A DNA stretch of 64,000 nucleotides from the NCBI GenBank assembly GCA_009767595.1, contig VSDK01003948.1, positions 687,867 through 751,866 of the forward strand. The letters run 5' to 3'. The notes under the pieces are model-generated. The model saw nothing but the letters and a program-made list of their open reading frames with translations. It made no database searches and was not told the DNA's origin. The translations under genes and the position numbers were made by a program. Numbering within the stretch: the stretch's first letter is position 1; the number at the start of each line of letters is the position of its first letter. Source of the DNA: Symbiodinium kawagutii. Lineage: Eukaryota > Sar > Dinophyceae > Suessiales > Symbiodiniaceae. This document shows, piece after piece, positions 14,380-28,200 of this stretch.

Positions 14380-16144
14380 GAAGAAGAAGAAGAAGAAGAA
14401 GAAGAAGAACACCACAAGCAGCAGCACCAGCAGCAGCAGCAGCAGCAAACCAACAGAAGCACCAACAAGAGCTGGGTGTCCTATGATAGAGGTTCAATGT
14501 CTTCAGAAAAGGTGAGCAGGTGAAAAAGTTGCAGTCCTCTCTTCAGGCGGTTCAATCTTGATGAGTATCAAAAATCTTCTGCGACAGCATTGAATAGGTA
14601 TCAAATTTGACAGGCAAGGCAACCGCTTTCAAGAAACCACCTCAGGCTTGCTAGTACCCCTTGCATTCGGGGGTCACTTTCAATTTTGGGAGCATTCCAT
14701 GCTGAAACACCAGGAGATGTATGGCGACATCCAACACATGCCCATCATTTCACTGGGCCGTGAACTCCTGGTTTTTGCTCTGCAAAGCACTGAGAGTCTT
14801 CTCACTTGCGTCTTGCCTTAGCAGCCCGCAGCTCCCATGACCAGGCATCACTTCTAGTGAGATGGGGCAGAAGGCATAATCAATGATGTTTCATGATTGG
14901 TTCATGGTTTTTGGTACTGGTGCAATATGAATATTTCATATGAATTCATATGATGGCTCATGCTTGCTAATTCATAGTAATCATTACGGCTGTTATAAGT
15001 CAATCCTCACATGCCACCCCAAAATGCGTCGGAAAATGAGTAGGCAAACATCGCAAGAATCAGACTGTTCTGCTCATTCTAGACCCTCTGAACAAGTGGG
15101 CAACGCTGTTTGCCATGGTGAGTTTTCGCTCTCGTACCACATGGGGCTGCAAACTGTTTACTTGAACTGCCAACTTGCAATGCCCACACAGCTGATACAG
15201 CTGTATGCGTCTCTAAGCATATTTGGGTTTCTCAAAATGGGGAACCTCCCAAAATCATGGTGGGTTTCTTACTATAAATCACTAGTAAACTGGATGATTT
15301 GGGGGTAGCCCTATGAACTGAGAAACACCCATGTGTGCTGTGTAAGCAAAGGACCGAGCAATTTCGCCAGGCATCACTATTGGCTAATGGCAGTGCTGCC
15401 GAAGTCACTTCTTCTGCATGTCGATTTGCAGCTTCCCCAGCCGCTCCTACGTGACAAGGACACCAATTGTCTTGTCAACTGGGTCTCTTGGGTCAGTTCC
15501 CAGTGAACGGACAGTGAACCTGCTGAGCTCTTCATCTATATTTCCTGAGTCCCATGTCTTCAAATGCAGGTCCCTGGCTACTAATTGTTGTAATGCTGGA
15601 GGATCATAAGTATCGTGATTGCTTTAATGACTTGAAACATCCTTGCATCACAGCTTGCCAGACACAAAAGGAGGCTCAAGCATCCCTCCAGCGATGACCA
15701 TGATACAGGGAAGCCATGGCAAGCAACAAAGTACATGGGGGCTGAATGTACTGCATGGAAAAATTGCCTGCTTTCCACGGTACATTCTTTCATTCAAGAA
15801 ATCAGGTATGGGGACAGCAGTCATTTTTTCCATGTGCAAATGGGTACAGAAATGTACTGCTGTTGTCACTAGTCAAAAAAAGCACCGGGCCACAGGTATG
15901 CATGGTTGCTGTGCATTCCCACGTAGGTGTGCATCCAGTCGAGGACCTCCACTAGGAATTTACAGACAGGATCCTCAAAGCCGTGAACATCCCCAAAACT
16001 TACAGCAGAATAGGTACCATGTTAGTGATTTCACAACTACCCAAATGTGCCTGGATATTTGGTGAGTTGCCCCAAACCCATCTGTTGGCTTGCGAACCCA
16101 TGTCAACCCCAAACAATAACAAACTTGATAACAACAAGTTACTC

Positions 16145-16201
<57 letters not shown>

Positions 16202-19200
16202 GCTCCAGCCAGTGATCCTACAGTTCCACACATCCCTGTACATACTGTACAAACCTCACCTCAGAATGGCGGAGCATCATCAGCGGTCCCATTTCATCAG
16301 CACCCGCGCCGCCCGTGGTGTCCTCCATCTCCTTCTTCAGTCGAACGTATTCGCCGCCATCGGCATCGGATCCTGGTGGCAACTCACTGGGCCATGGGAA
16401 GATCCAACGGGAAATTTCGCGGGTCGCCACCCATGGTCTTGACCCATCAACGAGGAGTACTTATGCAACATCAACAATAAGACCAACAGTAGACGCTGTT
16501 GTTGGATATTGTTTGTGGTCCATCATCAACCATATTTCGATGTTTCATCATCATTAACCATAGCTACCCAGTTGATCAACGGTTCTTAACCATCATTGAC
16601 TATCAATAAACCATCATTTACCATTAGATCAACCCTTAGATGAACTGCTTTTGACCATTTTGAGCATCAGTAGGTAGGGCGAACCATTTCCAGCTCAAGG
16701 ACGTGAACACCTCTGTCCCTGCAACAGGACTTCTGCCGAGAATCGTGATCGGAGCGGGGCGCTGCCTAAGCCAAGCCTGGGCCTCAGCAGAGATGCTCCA
16801 TTTGGGGTCAGCTTGACCACAAGACTTTGATTGATGATCATGTGTGCATCATGGCTAACCAACCAACCAACCAACCAACCAACCGACCGACCGACCAACC
16901 AACCAACCAAAATATTGGTTTGTTTACAGCGGTCAATAATATGGAATAATCAATAACTAACAATAATGGTTAAACAACTATACGGGTTTGTCCAGTTCGC
17001 CATGGTGTTGCCCCTTAATCAATCAAGTTCAGTTTGCCGAAAATCCACCAGCTAAGGGGCTACCCCATGGCTTTGGACGAACCCACATAGCCAGTTGAAC
17101 AGCAAGTTCCTTGACATGACTGTCAGAATTCTCTGATCTATGGTGCGTATAACTCTGACAATGTTAGTACTGGTTTGTAAGAGCCACCAAATTCCACAAT
17201 AATCGGGACGTACTACGGACTCCGATTGGTATGACGGATCATCATGATTTCCAAGGCAGTATATCGCAGCAACCTCTGGTAAGGTGATATCAAACGACAA
17301 CCAAACCAGTGGCCGTTGACTCGGGGCATCGTCATCCAACGGCGATTGAAAGGCCATAGGAAGGCTGATCATTTACCAAGTAGGGGGCATGACTTGGCCG
17401 TGGCTCAAATACTTATCGATACAAGGTGGGCCCCCCTGGTTCTAAGTTGATTAATAAGCCATTTAACTATAGTACTGTAACTGGTAGTTACCCTTGCATA
17501 TGATATAGTAAGCTTTCGCCAATGCTGGAACGAGGGTTTGGACTCTCTCTCTTTCTCTTGAGAAAGAGTATTGCTTCCGCTACATTTATGAACCCAAAGC
17601 ACACATTGGTATATACAATTACAATCATGATTGTAATCGTTTAATTGCATACTGCTATGATCTAATATTTGCATACGATTTGCCCACTACGCACCAGTAC
17701 AAGTGTCTTGATTTGACCGCAATTCCAAGGTGCAGAAGGATAGATGATCAAGACATAAATTGTGATACAAGGCGTTGTGCTTTTTTCTGAAGTCTTACAG
17801 GACATTGGCTGCAAGAAATGTGATCTGCAAAACCATGCCTCGCCAAAAGTGCAAGGTTCAGGAAATGCCAAGCTGCTTAGGATAAGGAAGTACCAACTTG
17901 AGATCATACAGGAGAAAAATAGTTGTACAATCAAGAGCAATACTATACCTATGGCCTTCACACATTCACACCTCACGCATCTTTATGCACTGTACACATA
18001 AGACTTTAGATAGGTAACTTGCCCATAAACCTGAGTCAAGGACGGCACAAAAAAGATCAAACGAAACAAACTTCAACCTGTAAAGTTGAAAACACACTTA
18101 TACGGTAGAACATACAACCGTCATACAATAGAACCTATACTCATGGCTATACACTCTGGTTATACAGCCATCATATTTGCAACCAAAGATAACCAAAGTA
18201 TATATGGCATCAACACACTCCGCAACAACCAACCGCTGAGCTTGATCTTTCATCCCCAGACCTTTCATCGAAAGCCCAGTGGCAACTCCAGGCAGAAGTC
18301 ATTCCGCATGGAGCTCACCATGGAGCTAACCTTGGGCGATGCTGAGCAGCAGTGCAGTTGGGATCATCCCTGTGTACCGATAATCCCATGGGTCATAAAC
18401 CATGTATGGCCACGTGGTCATTGGGAATTGCTATCATCTACCGGGGGTTACAGATGTTAGATATAGTGAGAAAATCAGCAACAATTCCAAACCAACTATA
18501 GACGTTATAGTCATAGTCGAAGATAATAATCAACAACTGCCAACCAACCGCAGGGAAGGTCACATCGAAACCTGCAAATAGTGTCCCTTTTCAGCTGAGG
18601 TTTCCCAGCTCAATGTCAATGCAGCTTGGAAACGGCAGATTTTCGCCCTAGGAATCTGCTAACGAAGCCGATCGGATTGAGTCTTGATGAAGGAACTTTT
18701 GAGCACGCTGTGACTGTTTGAGCATGTCTGAATGATTCCTATGGCCATGTTTCTTCAAGTCATGGCTCCCATATCTCAGATCGGATTGGTCGGTGTATTA
18801 TTGACCCCGCATCTGGTGTAACATCCACCGTGAAGGCATGCCGATGCCCATGCCATGCGTCTTTGATCTGAGCCAAGTTGCAAGTCGGGCCAAGTCGGAT
18901 TTTGATGGAACATGGGTAGTTTGCAATCATGTCATGATTCAACTTATCATTGCATGGAGAATGATATGGTGGTTATGTGATGATTCAAATGATTGATTCT
19001 AATATATAATCATATCATCATCATTTGACACGTTGTTTCCTATCAACAATCTTAGTCTGAAGGTTTAAAGTAGGGTGATGAGCGATATAGCCATTTGATA
19101 CCGATACGATAGTCAACACTCTTCTAGTTTAACTTGGCTGGCTAGACACCCCATTGTTGCTAGATGAGTTCCGCCTGTTGATGAGCTGGTGATGTTCCGG

Positions 19201-22200
19201 TGCGAGCTTCATTGCATCCTACCAGCAAGAAACCTTCACCAGTGCTTGTGACTGTATGGTGTTTCCTAATGTCACACTCACTTCTATACACCTCATCAAA
19301 AGTAATTACACACGCAAAATGGGGCCTCTCTTACAGACCTTGAATTCCCAACTGCTTAACTAGCTCCACCTGGTTGAGTTGCTTCCGTCTAGTTACCACC
19401 AGTTCCACAAAACCAAGCAGCACTTTTTTGTTCCTGTGGTCTGGAGCTGTCGCATCTTTGCAGGTGAAAGCTTTGATTAAGCTGCCACTGAATCAGCAGC
19501 ATCGAATTAGCCGACAGGCAAATTTCTGGGTGCAGGCATCGGTCGCTCCGCGGCGGCACGGGACGCCAAACGTTAACAAATACGACACGGCACCAGCGGG
19601 AAGTGATTTCACTGGACCTTGCTCATACAACGAGATGATCACTGGAAGAGTCTCAAATCAAGCTGTATGCGTGTATCAGGCATGTTTCATGCTGCAAAGA
19701 TGGGGGCTCTCCGATTTGAACCTAGAGTGAATCCAGGAAATGATTGCGTTATAGTTATAGTTGTAGCTCTTCTGATGCTTCTGTCACTTCTGTGACGCGA
19801 CCTTCCAGTTCTCCAAGCAACTTCCATCTCTAGACTCTAGCTATAAAACAATCTACACCTACCTACCGGCACGACTTGGGTCGAGAATTCAGCTCAGTGT
19901 TCAGATTTCATCTGTGCATGTTGCGCCTGAAGGGACATCAGAGGATCTCCACGTACTGACTGCCTCCTGCGGCAGCATCTTCTGACAGCAATAGAGTTTG
20001 GTTGCGGTTGTCAAACCCCACCGTACCGTGGTGGCTCTGGCTTTCTTAAAGTAAATCTCAGCCTTTTTGTGATCTTCACCCACCCAATCTTGTTGAAAGC
20101 CAGACCTTACTGTTTGCTGGTTGGTCCGTTGGTTGAGAACGGGGGCTTACAAGACAGGATATGACAAACTGTGCACACAGCTCAATTGTGAAAGTGGTAG
20201 GGAGAAAAAGACTTGTACCATCCAATCTCGCAACAGTAGTTAGTCAACGGGGGTCCTCATGTCATACGTCCTCTACTGTACACTGTACCGCCGTTGATTA
20301 TCAAAGACTAGTTCTTGGCACTGCTCAACAACACCACTAGGGAAAACAATGCCAAGACAACACCACCAGGAAAAACCTTGCCAAGAACAATGTCTTGAGA
20401 CGTAGCAATTGGTCACGCCAGGGACCAACACAGTGGATGCTGCGTGTCAAAACTGAGGCCTCCACTTTGTCCTTGGAGCACCCATCTCTTCTCTGGCGCC
20501 ATACAGATCATCCAACAGGAAGCCGCCTTCGAGCTGTGAATGAATGAAGTTTGCCCTCACCACGTCATTGTGGATCCATGATCCATAGATACTGATTACA
20601 AAGCTTGTGATATTACAAGCTTTGAAGATCAGGATTTCTCAGCAGCTCGAAACTCTTTACAATTTGTACAAACGATTCAACGACCACAGAACTAGACTAA
20701 AATCCAAGCAAGGCTACTTTTGTGACCCTTGCTAACCTGATATGCCAAGCGACGTTGCTGTTTCCAGCTTGCCTTTGCTCGTTCTCTCTCCAGACCCTGT
20801 CAGAGACGCGACAAATGAAAATGAAGAAGCGTTCATCCAAGTATCCAGGAATCCAACTCAAAATGCTACATTCTGTGATATTCGAAATATCACCACCCTA
20901 AAACTTTTTGTGTTCCTCCCTCAGATTCCTCCAACAGTCCCTGCCTGTATGAGGCCCTTATCCGGCTAAGATTGATTGAGGCTAAGATTGATCGTTCTCA
21001 GCTCTATAAGACCACAGTTCACAAACAAAATAACACCGCAAGAAGAATCCATCCTGAATAAGTTCGTCCCTAAATGGAGGTACCTCCAACAAGTGTCTGT
21101 CCACATTAGAGATGATAAGCAGTATTGGATGATTGGGAGGTACCTCAATTCATGAATATACCCAAACGGAGTCTTGCAATGTCAGCGACCGGAATAGAAA
21201 CCTCCAACACAATCTGCAAAGCTTTCCCATGCTCGCGGTTCCGGGGTAAATTAGCTTCTCGAATGCAACCCTTCTAAATGCCAGATTCAAAGTGCTCTGA
21301 GTTGATCACATCCAAAAGCGCCAGTGCCATTCCGGTACACATGATTGGTCTCAAAATTTGAAAAACCTTTCAAACTGCTGAGGACCCAACACCGACGCTG
21401 ATTCGGCTCGCCCGGCTAGTTGTTGAGGACATTGAGAGGCGCCGGTCTCTTTCCACTCGGTCCCCTTTGCGCTCTCGTGGAGGTGTCATCTTCAGCCCAC
21501 CGTTAGCCTCCAGGATCATTTGAAGTCAAGATGAGGGTATGGATCAGAGTCGCATATACCTGGTGAACATCTCAACAAAGACTACCCTCTGGTAATCTAA
21601 CATGGTACTGAAAATCCGCACATTTTTGCGGGTTTCCCAGGGGCTCTCCCTAAAATATGGTGATTTTCCGTTGCTATCTTATATCACTGGAGTCACTGGA
21701 GTGCACTTTGTTGGTATTTGGGATGCTCACCAGGAATGCAGGGAGCCGGCCGAATAGCCGACCGCATATCCAAATGGCTCTATTGACCCACTGATATCTC
21801 TGGGGTACCACCTTTTACAAGCGGACCTTGAAGCGATTCGTGGTTTGATACGATCACAACTTGGGATAGTTGACAAATGCGACAGTTTATGAACGCAACA
21901 TAACATCCAGCAACAATAGCTTTTCGTCTGCAATGGCCGTCTCCTGGATCTGCTGAGACCTTGCAAAAAACAATGGATCTTGATCCGCTATCCACCATCC
22001 CAAGTTGCACAGGAGAGAAACCAGGCAAGGGTACCGGGACCCGACGGGAAAGGAAAGCTTCAAGCATGTGGCTATGGCACCTCTCAGCTAATACCCCAAG
22101 AAAAATAGAAGCCAATCGTATCATGGATATCTCTTGTGGTATTGTAAATTCCATCAGAAATACCACATTAGATTGTTGGTCTATTGCTAATTTAAAAATG

Positions 22201-25200
22201 ATTCAAATTGGATGATTGGGGGGTATTCCGATTCTAAGAAACCTCCATATCAATGATACCAACAGAGAGAAGGATTCTGTGAGAGTCCAGATTCCTTCTT
22301 TCAACGCATGCTGTTCCAGGATCCTGCCTCCTGATGATAGTCTCTCTGCATCACCCTTGGTTTCAGGTGCTTGAATGCCAGCGCAGTGAAAAGGACACTC
22401 AGCAACACTGACGCTGAGAGATTGAAGGTTGAAAGTTGAAGGTGTCGAAACTTGAGAAGTGCATCCAAGCTGCTGCTGGTTCTGTTGCAAGAGTCTCTTC
22501 ATCTCTTCCATCGCCTGATTCTGCCTGAATCTCAAGGGAGGTTCCAAACAGTTTCTCATGTCTGCCTGCAAATGCTTTGCCACCAAACATGTCCAGGTTT
22601 CTCTGCAGTGCAACTCCAAAATCTGAAGATCAAAGGAGCAACTGGGAGCCCGGCTTCTCAGCCATATCTTGTTCCATCCTCTGGATTCGCTCCTGCATCT
22701 CTTTGAATTGGATGTCTTTGACCAGCATCTCTTTCTCGTGCTCTTCCACCTTTGCCAAGCGTTCTTGCATCTCTCGAAACTGCATCTCTTTCTCGCAGCT
22801 CCAATGGCCACCTGAAAAAAGGTGCCGCTGAGTCGAACTGGAAAAGCGTTGGCCAAATCCCTCAGACGCTTGTCCACAGCGAATGGATTCCCCGAACCAT
22901 CAAGGGACCACCATGTCTGGGGTATTACGGGCAGTCTTTGCTACTAGTTACCCTTGGTTAAGCCAGCTTCAACCAGCTCATTAACCGTTAACTAATCATT
23001 CTAATCTAGTATGCATTCTTGAATCTAGTTTCATAGTTGTGGCTTCAGTACCTTTTAAATTAACCATTACGTTGCGTATCCATTTTTAAACTGACGTGAC
23101 ACAGGATAAGCAACACAAACAGTAGCAACAACAAAAAACAAAACATCCAACATCCAAAATCCAAAATCCAACAACCAACAACCAACATCAGCCCAAAATA
23201 AGGGGCTCGGCAACTAATCCAATTCACAAACATCCGTTGCGAACGCGTTCCCGTTGCCTGTCTCGTAATCCTGGAATGTGGCAGAGTTCACGTCGTCCTG
23301 GCGGCCAAGGCACATCCCAGAAAAGTGTCTGTTGGATGTTTTTTCGCCAGGGCGAAACGAAAACACATGATGTTTTTAAGTGGTTTCACAGGGGATTATA
23401 ATGGTTAGTAATGGGGGATAGTCACCAAGAATAATGGTAAGACAGCTACTCTACGGTGGTTTCACAAGTCATGGGGAATCCGAGAAGTTATTCTTGGTTT
23501 ATCACTGTCAATGATCAATATTGGATGATTTGGGGGGTACCCCTCCAATCCTCTTGCCTGCTGTGACAAGCCAAAAGTTCCGGCAAGTTGCTGGGTTTAC
23601 AACAACTTGGCCAAATTGTTGACTGGAAACTCAGATTCTCATAGTGTCGGTATCCTGAAACTCAGATTCTCATAGTTTAGAAGATCCTCATAGTTTCTCA
23701 TTAGAGAATTGACCTCTTAGAAATGTTTGACCTTGATTCTGGATTCTTTGAAGGCTGTGGGTCAGTTCACCCTGTACCCCTGGTTCCCCCATCATTAACC
23801 GGCTTGTTTTGCCACTGTGATATTGTTGGTGAACTTATCCCCCATAAGTTTGTTGGTTAAAGCCTTGACCCATACATATAGTCGGTATATCCCCTAGTAT
23901 TGTTGCTTATTATCTCCTGTTAGGAACCATCAACCAGCCAGTTAACCAGCCAGGTTGGTCATGATTCGGGAGGCCAACCCATCCGCTGATCCACCTCGTT
24001 GGTGCCATTGGCAGTGCTATAGGCAGTGCTTTGCCTCAAGCCGGCGAGGCAGATGCCGATGGCCCTAGCAGTAACCTTGCGCTCGGCACATGGTGTTGTT
24101 CGATGAATAATCAACTGGAAGTACATACAAGGTGGGGCCCCCTAGTTATAAGCTGCTTGATAAACCATTTCACCTTGGCTATATCTACCATAACCGGGCT
24201 TGTGCCAAGCCCTAGGGTAACCAATGAGCCCCACCAACAAAGCCAACGATCATTTTCCGAGGAAACCAATGATTTCGGGGGTGCCATCATTTTGGCACAT
24301 ACCCAACTGGAAATACCTAGGTACGAGTGATAGATGTATATAGACTAGATGTATCGGGGATATATCAGCATGTTTTCATTTCGGATACCTATTGCATTCA
24401 TACTACGAACCATGTACATTGATACGTTATATGAATAATCAACTGGATGTATAGGACATATTGTTGGAAGTGTCATGCACCTGTTGTGGGAATGCTGAAC
24501 CTCCGGAAAGCATGTCATTATAACCATTGTTGGGGAAATATCAATCGATGGATTGGTCGAATAGTAAATACAATTTATCTCAAAAACACTAAGAATCCAA
24601 GTTTATTTCTGTGACCCACCCAGTTGACTGAAGAGACTTATGCACCCTTACATGCCACATGTGTCAAAGCAAGAAACTACCACCACGCCTACAACAAAAA
24701 GAAAGGGAGTGAGAGAAGCAACTGCCAAAAGTAACATAACTTTCAGCCATTGACCAGTTGCTGAGCAATATTGATATAACTTTGAACCATATATTAACCA
24801 TCTACTAACCATCCTCAGCATGCAACAACCACCAGCAGCTACAACCCACCCAGCGCACTCAGTCGCGCTCGCCTGGATGGTGAGTTGCGGCAGGGCGACG
24901 GCATGTCTCTGATCTGCGGCTCCTGCTGCGGTTCCTGCAGCGCGGAGCTTGTGCTGGACGATATGACGCAAGTGGTTTCACCAGCTGAGCGATTAGCAAT
25001 GGATACTACAGAGTGGTACCCCCTATATAGTATGGCTTCACTGACCCCAGCTGCACATCCAAGTAGATGAGCTACCAGTTTTACTAGGAAAACCAGCTAT
25101 AAAATAGGATAACCATCATCATTAGCCACAATCTTCACTCCATGACCCCAAGCAGCAGCGCCTCTTCCTCTCGCAGCGTGATCAGCTGAGGCGGAGAAGG

Positions 25201-28200
25201 CTCCTTTTTGAAGGTGGGACCGTGCTGTACAGGAGAGCTCAGCCATTGGACAACCTTTCCACTTGGGGGTAATAATATGATATACCTGATGTATGTGTGC
25301 TTTTGCATGCATATGTATATATATATATATATATATTTGCTTTTGCATGCATATGTATATATATATATATATATATTTGCTTTTGCATGCATATGTATAT
25401 ATATATATATATATATTTGCTTTTGCATGCATATGTATATATTTGTTATGGTTGCTTCTATCTATCTAAACTTAAACACAAATGTTTACATATGTATAAA
25501 GTAGGCCGTTTCCCAAAGCGGTGCCATTTCCAGTGCTGAAAGTTATCGCTTTGAGTTTTTGGGCGTTGCCCGATGTGTGCAAACACCCACAGAGTTTCAC
25601 TGACATACGTTCACATCCAAGCTATAAGACAGCTAGAGATAATTGCCTAACATCATAACATCCCCTGTCTCTAAAAGCGCCACAGAAGCTTTTGTTGCAC
25701 AGCGGCATTCTCATCCTCATCCTTTCATGGCAGCAGCTTGCCAGTGGGCATGATTTTCATAATTGTCATCATCATCGTCATCGTCTTCGTCATTATCATC
25801 ATCAGCTTGTTGTTGCGATTGATTACATCGCCATTTTATATATACATATACACCTACGGTTACCATCGGATACCTACAGTACACAGTGTAAAATATGATA
25901 CATCTCGTATACAATCGCCTCTTGTTAGTCACTAGCAACTATACCAACTATGACAATAAGTGCCATGAACCATTCTCATCATGGGAAAACGGACAGCCCC
26001 ATGCTGCAGGCCCCAAGCCTTACGTGGAGCTGCTTTCGCTGCAAGTTCCTGCTGCAGAATGGACGAACCCGTCGCGCAATGTGGCCTTGACAAGGGGGTT
26101 TACAACTAGGGGTACGGTATCCGGTTAAGAACTGGGGAAACCACTAGGCTCATAACCAGGGCCATATCTAGGATTATAACTTGCCTCCTTCCTCAAGTTG
26201 GTCTACAGCTAGGTTCACTACCAAGCTAATGATGGAGACAAACTAACATGTTACAGCTGGGGAATCTATCCCAACTTATGACTGCCGGGGCCCACCTTGA
26301 GGAAATGTTTTTTTTGTTTTCGAGTATGGTGAATCCAAATATCATAGCTGTGATTTTAGACCACCTTGTGATAAAATAAATTTCTATAGAATGTCTATCT
26401 GATTTGGACAAGTTGGGCTCAGCAGGTTTGAGCCATCCCCATATGAGCATGAGTGTGCGTGCTTGTGCATGCCATGTTTTTATCATCAACAGCCGCGCTG
26501 GATTTGCTTGGACACCTGCCTCGTGAAACGAATGTGACCCAAACGGCGCTGCAAATGTGTGCGCGATGATTGGTTTCAAAGCGGCTCTTCGCTGCAGCAC
26601 AATTGATACAGACACGCTTCCATACCTACCATGATGTTCGCCTAATGTTGTGCCAGATCTGGGTTTTCCAGCACCAATGTTGCGAACAGCAAGACATCTT
26701 GAACTGCCTTCACAAGAACAACTCAACCATGCTTTCAGAGTGCAAATCTCTACATGAAGTGGGTGTTGTCTATTGCACGGTGTGGTAAAAGCAGTGATAG
26801 TTTGGATCGTTACATGGAGAATTGGCGATTTGGTATCTATCCACCTGGTCGTGATGGCAGGTGAATTCTATGTCGGAAAACCAGGCATCCTCCAAATCTC
26901 TCCAATTGCTATGCTTGTTCTTCACTTACCTCAATCCTTGTTTTGACTGGCTTGACTGGCTTGACTGCCTTGTCCCCAAAGATAAGTTATGTCTTCCGTG
27001 TCAAACACTGGGTGGTTGAAGGTACCACAGCTGAGGGACATGCCCCTGTCCACGGGTGCCGCGAGTCCTCTTGCATTTTTTGCAGTTGAGCTTCCTCAGA
27101 TTTCCAGACAATCCAGCAGTGTTAAGAGTTTCCCAAGAAAAATCGGATTTGAAGAATATATTTGCTCCCGGAAAATCATAGGAGGAATCTTCACTGACGG
27201 CACATTGATTGTTGTACCTTTCAATGTCCTAATTCATTCCGACCTTTTTCAGCAGAGCATCCATTTCTGCGGCTCGTCTTGCTTGCTCTTCCTCCCTTCG
27301 TTTGGCCTCATCAGCAAGACAGCGCGAACTGTCTTCCGGTCACGTAAACACAAGGAAACTGTCTTGCCAATGGATTGCTGGACATAAAAAGGAGTTGGAA
27401 TCTATCCAACACATATATTTGGAAGCAGCCACTGGAAAAATTCTAAGAAATGAATTCCAAAATCCGGTGGAAGGCTGGATTGTATACATTTGTTGGAACG
27501 GCATGCTAACCAAACATCTGCCCCAGCCCATTTCCAAACTCTGCCTGCCTGGAATGTTGGAAGGTGCGTCACGACATCGTGTGTTCATCAAAATTACCGC
27601 CCATGATCTAAGAAACTCTCACCTGCAATGATGGTTGAAAACCTTTGCATTGAGAACCGGTACTTCTGAAAACCTTTGCATAGGAACCAGCGATACAGGC
27701 AGTTATTTTTGCAGCGTCGCCTGATAGGTTTTGGAGATTTGTCCATGACTGAGGGAGCTCAAGCGACTAGCCCTCTACCACTCAAAGGCACCACCAGGTT
27801 GTCAGCATCTTAGTTGCAAATCTCCCTGGAACAAGTGAAAATCCTTACTTTAGTAGGTGGGTCGGGGGGAATGAATCTCCAACAAGTATTTCTCTGCATT
27901 TCAAAAAAATCTCCCAGCTCAATCCACATCGCTTTTGTCGGCTCGGCATGGCCTCTGCGGCTGCTTCTGCTTGAATCCTTTCCTTCTCTTCGGCCTCTTT
28001 ACGAAGCTGCTCTCGCATTCGCTCCATCTCCTCTTCATGCAGCCGTCTTGCCTGGGCGAAGTGCAACGGGTCACCAGGTGCTCATTGCAATGGCCAGGAG
28101 TGGACATCTGACCGCACTGCGGTACTGTCTTACTTGGGATCCACCAACCATAACCGACCTGGGGTGAGGAAATGATTGATTCAGGGGGCAAATTTTGACA

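Larger units (their letters stand above)
13267..16312. other. intron with microsatellites and a foldback element
   Basis: GGTT/ATGG-rich on the plus strand from 13,305 to 13,860, then mixed sequence. It contains the CAA/GAA/CAG microsatellite, foldback element A1 and a CAA run at 16,147-16,201. No gene seen. Confidence 0.45.
16373..22465. other. 6.1-kb intron
   Basis: Mostly AT-rich. An (AACC)n/(GACC)n run lies at 16,855-16,911. A possible extra minus-strand exon at about 20,030-20,110 (AG|G acceptor; one frame reads GEDHKKAEIYFKKARATT) cannot be placed in phase with certainty. A richer patch at 19,500-19,570 has no motif. Family B element at 21,582-21,691. Half copies of family A at about 21,060-21,160 and 22,203-22,250. 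Confidence 0.4.

Noticed and set aside
14227-14523. polyGln/polyGlu open frames
   Set aside because: They come from a CAA/GAA/CAG microsatellite inside an intron, with no splice context.
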